Source of the DNA: Flavobacteriaceae bacterium
GTDB lineage: Bacteria; Bacteroidota; Bacteroidia; Flavobacteriales; Flavobacteriaceae
Assembly: GCA_947461425.1 (NCBI GenBank)
Contig: CANHKZ010000008.1
Location: 1-41,283, forward strand
DNA length: 41,283 nt
Reading direction: 5' to 3'
The notes below the pieces were generated by a model. That model was not told where the DNA came from and did not search any database. It worked only from the letters and a program-made list of their open reading frames with translations. Shown piece by piece: positions 35,155-41,283 of this stretch. Within the stretch, counting starts at the first letter, position 1; every line of letters begins with the position of its first letter. Position numbers and translations under genes: made by a program.

Positions 35155-36477
35155 TTAGTAGTGACATTTTCCACATTCTAAACCTCCCATTTGAGCAGCA
35201 GTCAATTTATCAACTCCATACTTTTTAGAAAGTTGTTCATGGACTTTAGCGTAATATTCATTACCCTCCAATTTAACATCTGTCTTTCTGTGACAATCAA
35301 TACACCAACCCATAGTTAAAGGTGCAAATTGCTTTTGAATTTCATATTCCTGAACTGGTCCGTGACATGTTTGACATTCTATACCAGCGACAGTTACGTG
35401 TTGAGAGTGATTAAAATACACAAAATCAGGTAAATTATGAATACGAACCCATTTAACTGGTTGGGTTTTACCCGTGTATGTTTGAGTTGCTTGATCCCAT
35501 CCCACAGCAGTATATAACTTTTGAATTTGCTCGTCATAGAATGCCTTACTGTACTCTGGAGTAGCAGTAGTTTCGGCAACTTCAGCAATGTTTTTGTGGC
35601 AATTCATACATATGTTTAAAGAAGGAATTCCACCATTTTTACTTACTCTTGCAGCAGAATGACAATATTTACAATTAATCTCGTTGTCTCCCGCATGAAT
35701 CCTATGAGAATAATGTATTGGTTGAATTGGAGCATATTCTTGATCAACACCTACTTGCATTAAAAAACCGTATACTAAATAAGCCCCAGATAAAAGTAAA
35801 AATACCACTGATACTAAAACTAAAAATTGATTTTTAACAAAAGCTTTCCAAATTGGCGTACCGGTTTTAATTACTTTGGGAGCTACTTCAATATTATTTG
35901 CTTTAGCAACTTTGCGAAGTACTTTATTCACTAAATACAACATCACAACCAAAACAACCATCACCAATGCAAGTGCAGCCAAAACTAAGTTATTAGTAAC
36001 CCCACTTTCCGTTGACGCTACAACTGCACCGTCGACACCTGGAGCTGAAGCACTAGCTGCCGCAGGAGCTTCTTCTTTAGGAGTTGAAGTGTAAGCAATA
36101 ATATTATCAATGTCCCCTTCAGACAACTGAGGAAAAGCAGTCATGACAGACTTATTGTACTCTTCATATATCTTAACAGCCTGAGCATCTCCCGATTTAA
36201 TCATATCAGAACTGTTATGCACCCATTTGTAAATCCAAGACATTTCATATTTACCAGCCACACCTCTAAGAGCAGGACCAGTTGCTTTAGCATCTAATTT
36301 ATGACAAGCAGCACAGTTTGCATTAAAAAGTTCTTTCCCTGCTACAGGATCTCCACCCATTGCAACTGCAGGTGCTGCAGCATCTTGAGCAAATGAATTT
36401 GAAGAAATAATTAGCAACAAGGCTAAGCAGAAATATAATTTCTTAAAGACCGAATTATGGTTATTCACCTTTTTCAT
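35155..36477 (-). CDS. actA: Alternative complex III multiheme cytochrome c subunit ActA with extra N-terminal cytochrome domain
   Basis: The product has 440 residues. A signal sequence (residues 11-30) is followed by a monoheme cytochrome c domain with CAACHK at 55-60, then an Ala-rich linker and a membrane helix near 160-185. A second helix lies near 215-240, followed by a five-heme domain with CKYCH, CMNCH, CQTCH, CIDCH and CGKCH. Six CXXCH motifs in all can be counted. ActA forms the periplasmic heme wire of ACIII between the ActB clusters and the oxidase. It is the first gene of the operon, with a well-formed promoter about 90-115 bases upstream. Confidence 0.95.
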   Translation of the reverse strand: MKKVNNHNSVFKKLYFCLALLLIISSNSFAQDAAAPAVAMGGDPVAGKELFNANCAACHKLDAKATGPALRGVAGKYEMSWIYKWVHNSSDMIKSGDAQAVKIYEEYNKSVMTAFPQLSEGDIDNIIAYTSTPKEEAPAAASASAPGVDGAVVASTESGVTNNLVLAALALVMVVLVVMLYLVNKVLRKVAKANNIEVAPKVIKTGTPIWKAFVKNQFLVLVSVVFLLLSGAYLVYGFLMQVGVDQEYAPIQPIHYSHRIHAGDNEINCKYCHSAARVSKNGGIPSLNICMNCHKNIAEVAETTATPEYSKAFYDEQIQKLYTAVGWDQATQTYTGKTQPVKWVRIHNLPDFVYFNHSQHVTVAGIECQTCHGPVQEYEIQKQFAPLTMGWCIDCHRKTDVKLEGNEYYAKVHEQLSKKYGVDKLTAAQMGGLECGKCHY

Positions 36478-36564
36478 AAAGTATAAAGATTATCTACTAA
36501 AATTAGTGCTGTGTTTTCTAATAGTAATTGTATAAAAAACGCATACATTCTTTTAAAACTTGCA

Positions 36565-36594
36565 CAAAAATACGACTTAAGAACTATTCTCAAA
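36565..36594 (-). promoter_or_regulatory. Promoter of the act-cox operon
   Basis: The minus strand has TTTG, an 18-base spacer, then TATTTTTG, an exact -7 match with a proper -33 element at the expected distance. The predicted start site is about 80 bases before the actA ATG. It is the best formed promoter I can find in the window. Confidence 0.7.
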
Positions 36595-36669
36595 ACCCTT
36601 AAATAGGTATATTTCCAATTTATATTCGTTCTAAATAAATTTTTAATATTCCAATTAAATACTAAATAC

Positions 36670-36677
36670 TACATTTG
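36670..36677 (+). promoter_or_regulatory. -7 promoter element of the SPOR gene
   Basis: TACATTTG matches TAnnTTTG exactly, 17 bases before the ATG. The predicted leader is only about 10 bases. No -33 TTG is visible at the usual spacing. Confidence 0.5.
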
Positions 36678-36694
36678 TGTAAAACTATCACATT

Positions 36695-37087
36695 ATGAGA
36701 ATTTTAAGAATATCAAAACCAGTTTACGCTCTTCTATTTTCCATTTTTTATTCTATAAATAGTAATGCACAAACACAAAAAAATAGTTTAATAACTGAAT
36801 CTAAAATTAAAAACATACTTCTTGAGAAACAAAAAATAAATACCGCACTAATTTCAAAAGAAAAATACAAAATCCAAATTTTTAATGGTGATTTTGAAAA
36901 ATCTAAGAAAGTAATCTATCAATTCAAAGAAGATTTTAACGATATAGATGCTACAATAGTTTTCAAAACTCCAAACTACAAAGTGTATGTTGGGAATTTC
37001 AAAACAAGAATGGAAGCAGAACGAAATTTAATTGCGATTAAAAAAAAATATAAAAATGTTTTACTAATTAAACCAGGTAAACAGTAA
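36695..37087 (+). CDS. Small secreted SPOR-domain protein
   Basis: The product has 130 residues. A signal peptide (PVYALLFSIFYSINSNAQ, cleavage near residue 25) has no lipobox cysteine. Residues 57-127 form one SPOR domain: YKIQIFNGDFEKSKKVIYQFKE, then YKVYVGNFKTRMEAERNLIAIKKKYKNVLLIKP. SPOR domains bind peptidoglycan lacking stem peptides, often at the division site. With only a signal peptide and SPOR domain it is a small periplasmic protein. It is divergent from the act operon and ends in a terminator shared with infB. Its precise role is unknown. Confidence 0.85.
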   Translation: MRILRISKPVYALLFSIFYSINSNAQTQKNSLITESKIKNILLEKQKINTALISKEKYKIQIFNGDFEKSKKVIYQFKEDFNDIDATIVFKTPNYKVYVGNFKTRMEAERNLIAIKKKYKNVLLIKPGKQ

Positions 37088-37093
37088 TAATAA

Positions 37094-37131
37094 AATACAA
37101 AAAACCCCGATTAATCGGGGTTTTTTGTATT
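37094..37131. terminator. Bidirectional terminator between the SPOR gene and infB
   Basis: A 38-bp perfect palindrome with the core CCCCGATTAATCGGGG, flanked by A6 on one side and T6 on the other, lies between the convergent stop codons. It can serve as an intrinsic terminator for both strands. Confidence 0.92.
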
Positions 37132-37145
37132 AATTAAATTAAATT

Positions 37146-39926
37146 TTATTTTAATTTCTTTTTGATAGCTACTTCATGATAGGCCTCAATCACATCTCTT
37201 TCTTCGATATCGTTAAATCCTTTAATTTGGATACCACAGTCATACCCTTTAGCTACCTCTTTAACATCGTCTTTAAATCGCTTCAATGCTATTAATTCAC
37301 CATCGAACACTACCACCCCTTCTCTAATAACTCGAATCTTAGCGTTCCTAGTAATTTTTCCATCCATAACCATACATCCTGCAATAGAACCTACTTTAGA
37401 AATTTTAAATATTTCTCTAATTTCAGCTGTACCAAGAACTTCTTCTTTCATTTCAGGCGCTAACATTCCTTCCATAGCATCTTTCAAATCATCGATAGCA
37501 GCATAGATAATTGAATAGTAACGGATGTCAATTTCTTCTTTATCGGCTAGCTGTCTTGCATTTCCAGCAGGACGAACATTAAATCCAATAATAATTGCAT
37601 CAGATGCAGAAGCCAACATAACGTCAGTTTCAGTAATAGCACCAACTCCTTTATGTATAATATTAATCTGAACTTCTTCCGTTGATAATTTAGAGAACGA
37701 ATCAGATAATGCTTCTACAGAACCATCAACATCTCCTTTTAAAATTACATTCAATTCTTTAAACTGACCTAATGCAATTCTACGTCCAATTTCATCTAAA
37801 GTAATATGACGTTGCGTACGCACTGATTGTTCACGCATCAATTGAGAACGCTTAGAAGCAATTTGTTTAGCTTCTTTTTCATCTTCAAAAATATTGAATT
37901 TATCACCCGCAGTAGCAGCACCATCAAGACCTAAAACCGAAACTGGAGTTGAAGGACCTGCTTCCAAAACAACCTGACCTCTTTCATCATGCATAGCTTT
38001 AATTTTACCATGATGCTTCCCAGCCAACATATAATCTCCGATTTTCAAAGTTCCGTGTTGTACTAATAATGTAGAAACATATCCTTTTCCTTTATCCAAG
38101 AAAGCCTCAACAACAGTACCTTGAGCAGCTTTATTCGGATTTGATTTTAAATCTAAGATCTCTGCTTCCAACAATACTTTTTCAAGTAATTCTTTTACGC
38201 CTAAACCTGTTTTAGCTGAAATATCATGTGATTGTATTTTCCCCCCCCAATCTTCAACTAACAAATTCATACTTGCTAATTTTTCTTTAATTTTCTCAGG
38301 ATTTGAATTGGGTTTGTCTACCTTATTAATAGCAAAAATTATTGGAACACTAGCAGCTTGCGCATGGCTAATTGCCTCTTTTGTTTGCGGCATAATATCG
38401 TCATCCGCAGCAATTACTATAATAGCAATGTCTGTTACTTGTGCGCCACGTGCACGCATTGCAGTAAAGGCCTCGTGACCTGGCGTGTCTAAAAATGCGA
38501 TTTTTTGACCACTGTCTAAAGTTACCCCATAAGCTCCAATATGCTGAGTGATTCCTCCAGATTCTCCAGCAATAACATTTTCTTTACGTATATAATCTAA
38601 TAAAGAGGTTTTACCGTGATCTACGTGCCCCATAACTGTTACGATAGGTGCTCTGAACATCAAATCTTCTTCCTTATCTTCAACTATTTGAATAGCTTCT
38701 TCAATATCTACTGTAATGAATTCCACTTCATAACCAAATTCATCTGCTACAATAGTCAAGGTCTCAGCATCTAAACGCTGATTCATTGTAACCATGATTC
38801 CTAAAGACATACAAGTTCCAATTACTTTTGTGATTGGCACATCCATCATAATGGCTATTTCTCCTACTGTAACAAACTCCGTAACCTTAATTGTTTTACT
38901 TCCTTCGTCAATAGCTCTTTGCTCATCATCTGTTTTCTGACGATGGGTATCTCTTTTATCTCTTCTATATTTAGCAGCTTTAGACTTACCTCCTTTACCT
39001 TGAAGTTTTTCTAAAGTTTCACGGATTTGATTTTTTACTTCTTCTTCTGTAGGTTCAACTTTTGCTGTAATAGCAGGCCTGTTCCCTTTTACAAATCCTG
39101 GTTTAAAACCTCTATTTGCATTGAATCCACCTCCAGAATTTGGAGTGATTTTATTAGGATTTGGCGTACCTGGCTCTCCCGGAGTAGAAGGCTTAGCAAT
39201 AATCCGTTTTCGTTTATTTTTTGCCGCATTAGCTCCGGTTCCTGGCGCACCGGGTTTGTTAGGAGTAATTTTGGGCTCTTCTTTTTTCTTTTTTGGTTTA
39301 TTAAACTGAGACAGATCGATAGTCTGACCTGTTAAAGTGGCACCAGATAATTTTTGATATATAGTAGTGATAGTTTCATCTTCTTGCGCTTCGTCTGAAT
39401 CAATCTCAACTTTAACATCTTGAATAATTGCTTTTTTGGCGGCTTTTGGCTCAACCTCAACAACAGGTTTTTTTTCTTTTTTGTCTGAGATAGGTTTTTC
39501 TTGGGGAACTAATTTAATAGCATCTTGCGGTTTTTCTTCTTTGTTAGACGAAATAGTTACTGTTTTCTTAAGATGAAGATCTATTTTACCCACTTGAACT
39601 GGTCCTGTTACGATAGCTTTTGCTTTAATAACCTCTAAACGCTCTTCTTCTTGTTTGCGTTTTTCTTCAATCTCTTGTTCTCTTTGAATGCGTAATGCTT
39701 CTTTTTCTTTTCTTTTCTCCTCTCCTACTTCTTTAGAAGCTTCTTTATTCCCCTTATCGCCTGCAAATTGACTTTGTAAGATACTAAACTCACGCTCAGA
39801 AATTTTAGCATTTGGATTTGCATCAATAGCAATTCCTTTATCCTTAAGATAATCTACCGCTCTTTCTAACGAAATATTTAATTCCCTTAAAACCTTGTTT
39901 ATTCTAATTATTCTCTCTTCAGACAT
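37146..39926 (-). CDS. infB: Translation initiation factor IF-2
   Basis: The product has 926 residues. The N-terminal IF2 domain starts RIIRINKVLRELNISLERAVDYLKDKGI. A long charged and Pro/Gly-rich linker follows (KEKEALRIQREQEIEEKRKQEEERL; PGAPGTGANAAKNKRKR). The G domain near residue 425 has GHVDHGKT, a GGITQHIGAY switch, DTPGHEAFTAMRARGA, and NKVD; the C-terminal half contains the usual domains II to IV. It delivers initiator tRNA to the ribosome with GTP. It lies 92 bases after nusA, the usual nusA-infB order. A C8 run on the plus strand (38241-38248) encodes Trp-Gly-Gly-Lys, and the frame is intact. Confidence 0.97.
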   Translation of the reverse strand: MSEERIIRINKVLRELNISLERAVDYLKDKGIAIDANPNAKISEREFSILQSQFAGDKGNKEASKEVGEEKRKEKEALRIQREQEIEEKRKQEEERLEVIKAKAIVTGPVQVGKIDLHLKKTVTISSNKEEKPQDAIKLVPQEKPISDKKEKKPVVEVEPKAAKKAIIQDVKVEIDSDEAQEDETITTIYQKLSGATLTGQTIDLSQFNKPKKKKEEPKITPNKPGAPGTGANAAKNKRKRIIAKPSTPGEPGTPNPNKITPNSGGGFNANRGFKPGFVKGNRPAITAKVEPTEEEVKNQIRETLEKLQGKGGKSKAAKYRRDKRDTHRQKTDDEQRAIDEGSKTIKVTEFVTVGEIAIMMDVPITKVIGTCMSLGIMVTMNQRLDAETLTIVADEFGYEVEFITVDIEEAIQIVEDKEEDLMFRAPIVTVMGHVDHGKTSLLDYIRKENVIAGESGGITQHIGAYGVTLDSGQKIAFLDTPGHEAFTAMRARGAQVTDIAIIVIAADDDIMPQTKEAISHAQAASVPIIFAINKVDKPNSNPEKIKEKLASMNLLVEDWGGKIQSHDISAKTGLGVKELLEKVLLEAEILDLKSNPNKAAQGTVVEAFLDKGKGYVSTLLVQHGTLKIGDYMLAGKHHGKIKAMHDERGQVVLEAGPSTPVSVLGLDGAATAGDKFNIFEDEKEAKQIASKRSQLMREQSVRTQRHITLDEIGRRIALGQFKELNVILKGDVDGSVEALSDSFSKLSTEEVQINIIHKGVGAITETDVMLASASDAIIIGFNVRPAGNARQLADKEEIDIRYYSIIYAAIDDLKDAMEGMLAPEMKEEVLGTAEIREIFKISKVGSIAGCMVMDGKITRNAKIRVIREGVVVFDGELIALKRFKDDVKEVAKGYDCGIQIKGFNDIEERDVIEAYHEVAIKKKLK

Positions 39927-40018
39927 AAAACCTTTTTATTATTACCTTTTTTATTATGTTTCTTAATTTCAATCGTACAATGCACCTTTTTGAAATTGAG
40001 ATATTGAACAGAATTTAA

Positions 40019-41266
40019 TTAATTATCAAATTCTTCTTTTAATATTCTTATTACTTCTAGAATGGTCTCTTCCTCTAAATCAGTTCTTCTTACTAAATCA
40101 TTTACATCTTGTTTTAAAATACTTCTAGCAGTATCTAAACCGATTTTGGCAAATTCATCAATAATCCATTCTTCAATTTCGTCAGAGAATTCAGTCAATT
40201 CAATATCATCTTCTTCTCCACCAGCAACATCTCCTTCACGAATAACATCCAATTCGTATCCAGTTAATAAACCAGCCAACTTTATATTATGTCCTCCTCT
40301 ACCAATAGCTTTTGAAACCTCTTCTAACTTCAAGAATACTTCTGCTCTTTTTGTCTCTTCGTTAATTTTGATTGACGAAACTTTTGCTGGACTCAAAGCA
40401 CGAGTTATGTATAACTGAATGTTACTAGTAAAATTAATCACATCAATATTTTCATTCCCTAATTCACGAACAATTCCGTGAATACGTGATCCTTTCATAC
40501 CAACACAAGCTCCAACAGGGTCAATTCTATCGTCATAAGAGTCGACAGCTACTTTTGCTTTTTCGCCAGGAATTCTCACCACATTTTTAACCATAATTAA
40601 ACCGTCAAAAACCTCTGGAATTTCTTGTTCAAATAATTTTTCCAAGAACACATCTGATGTTCTTGACATTACAATTTGAGGTTTATTTCCTTTCAATTCA
40701 ACGCTTTCAATAATTCCACGAACATTATCTCCTTTTCGGAAAAAGTCAGAAGGAATTTGTTTTTCTTTTGGTAAAACAATTTCATTTCCTTCGTCATCGA
40801 CCAAAATTACTACTCTTGGTCTAACATGATGCACTTCAGCGGTATAAATTTCACCAATAATATCTTTAAATTGCTTGTACAAATTAGTATTATCGTGTTC
40901 GTGAATTTTAGAAATCAAGTTTTGACGCAAAGCCAAAATAGCTCTTCTACCTAAATCGATTAACTTTACTTCTTCGGAAACCTCTTCACCAATTTCGAAA
41001 TCGGCTTCAATTTTTCTTGCTTCTGAAAGAGTTATCTCTTCGTTTTCAAAATCTAAATCCTCATCAGCAACGATAACTCTTCGTCTCCAAATTTCCATAT
41101 CTCCTTTATCAGGATTGATAATGATATCGAAATTATCATCTGACCCGTATTTTTTCTTTAATGCATTTCTAAATACATCTTCTAAAATTGCCATAAGCGT
41201 TACACGATCAATAAGTTTATCATCTTTAAACTCTGAAAATGAATCGATTAATGCTAAATTTTCCAT
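40019..41266 (-). CDS. nusA: Transcription termination/antitermination factor NusA
   Basis: The product has 415 residues, usual for Bacteroidota. The N-terminal domain (MENLALIDSFSEFKDDKLIDRVTLMAILEDVFRNALKKKYG) binds RNA polymerase. An S1 domain follows around residues 135-200 (IPSDFFRKGDNVRGIIESVEL). KH domains follow with VDSYDDRIDPVGACVGMKGSRIHGIVRELGNENIDVI and AIGRGGHNIKLAGLLTG. It modulates pausing and termination and acts with infB in the conserved operon. The C-terminal repeats of gamma-proteobacterial NusA are absent, as normal in this group. Only 17 bases of upstream sequence remain, so the expected rimP neighbour is not visible. Confidence 0.96.
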   Translation of the reverse strand: MENLALIDSFSEFKDDKLIDRVTLMAILEDVFRNALKKKYGSDDNFDIIINPDKGDMEIWRRRVIVADEDLDFENEEITLSEARKIEADFEIGEEVSEEVKLIDLGRRAILALRQNLISKIHEHDNTNLYKQFKDIIGEIYTAEVHHVRPRVVILVDDEGNEIVLPKEKQIPSDFFRKGDNVRGIIESVELKGNKPQIVMSRTSDVFLEKLFEQEIPEVFDGLIMVKNVVRIPGEKAKVAVDSYDDRIDPVGACVGMKGSRIHGIVRELGNENIDVINFTSNIQLYITRALSPAKVSSIKINEETKRAEVFLKLEEVSKAIGRGGHNIKLAGLLTGYELDVIREGDVAGGEEDDIELTEFSDEIEEWIIDEFAKIGLDTARSILKQDVNDLVRRTDLEEETILEVIRILKEEFDN

Positions 41267-41283
41267 GCGAATTCTTAATTTAA

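Noticed and set aside
38241-38248. Run of eight C in infB as a possible phase-variable or frameshift site
   Set aside because: The frame is intact across it, IF-2 is essential and the run encodes conserved-looking Trp-Gly-Gly-Lys; no second frame of use follows.
39027-39335. 102-residue plus-strand ORF opposite infB
   Set aside because: It mirrors the Pro/Gly/Lys-rich linker of IF-2. The composition is low in complexity and has no family features; it is a shadow frame.
40062-40418. 118-residue plus-strand ORF opposite nusA
   Set aside because: Ser-rich antisense of the acidic C-terminal half of NusA, with no recognisable domain.
1-41283. Search for tRNA, rRNA, CRISPR arrays, insertion sequences and prophage genes
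   Set aside because: Nothing convincing was seen by eye on either strand; all long open frames are accounted for by chromosomal gene families.

Overview
The window looks like a chromosomal segment from a Flavobacterium-type Bacteroidota. The DNA is AT-rich, Shine-Dalgarno sequences are mostly absent, several promoters carry the Bacteroidota -7 element TAnnTTTG, and SusC/SusD, SPOR, alternative complex III and lipoprotein genes are all of the family types found in that group. I saw no insertion sequence, prophage, CRISPR array, tRNA or rRNA.

Left edge (1-1448): a truncated NADP-type malic enzyme gene and a small two-CBS-domain protein, both on the minus strand and separated by a hairpin terminator.

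Centre left (1507-23127): a fructan/sucrose polysaccharide utilization locus (PUL) built around a 494-bp divergent control region. Leftwards run susC and susD, a double hairpin, two large paralogous FG-GAP/VCBS-ASPIC/UnbV lipoproteins, a PAP2/vanadium-haloperoxidase-like lipoprotein, a membrane-anchored SRPBCC/GyrI-like protein, and then a separately controlled SUC-type transporter and PfkB sugar kinase. Rightwards run a secreted GH32 fructanase, a sugar-porter MFS permease, a fructokinase and a LacI-family regulator. Matching palindromes of the form CGAAAACGTTTTCG lie upstream of susC, of the GH32 gene and of the SUC-type transporter. The simplest model is that the linked LacI protein coordinates all three units. 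In that model SusCD imports fructan fragments, GH32 cuts them, the two permeases bring sugars across the inner membrane and the two kinases phosphorylate fructose. The roles of the VCBS, PAP2 and SRPBCC genes are unknown.

Centre (23129-25085): the genes for epoxyqueuosine reductase (queG) and the Holliday-junction helicase RuvB. The queG reading frame continues upstream of its first ATG with family-like residues but no ordinary start codon.

Right (25187-36477): a respiratory operon read leftwards, actABCDEF-coxB-coxA, encoding alternative complex III (quinol oxidation) and subunits II and I of the aa3-type oxidase it feeds. A good promoter precedes actA and a strong terminator follows coxA. 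ActA carries six CXXCH motifs. A small secreted SPOR-domain protein is divergent from it.

Right edge (37146-41266): infB and nusA, housekeeping translation and transcription factors on the minus strand.

The most interesting items are the LacI operator set, which lies upstream of the promoters in an activator-like position, and the VCBS-VCBS-PAP2-SRPBCC cassette inside a fructan PUL.
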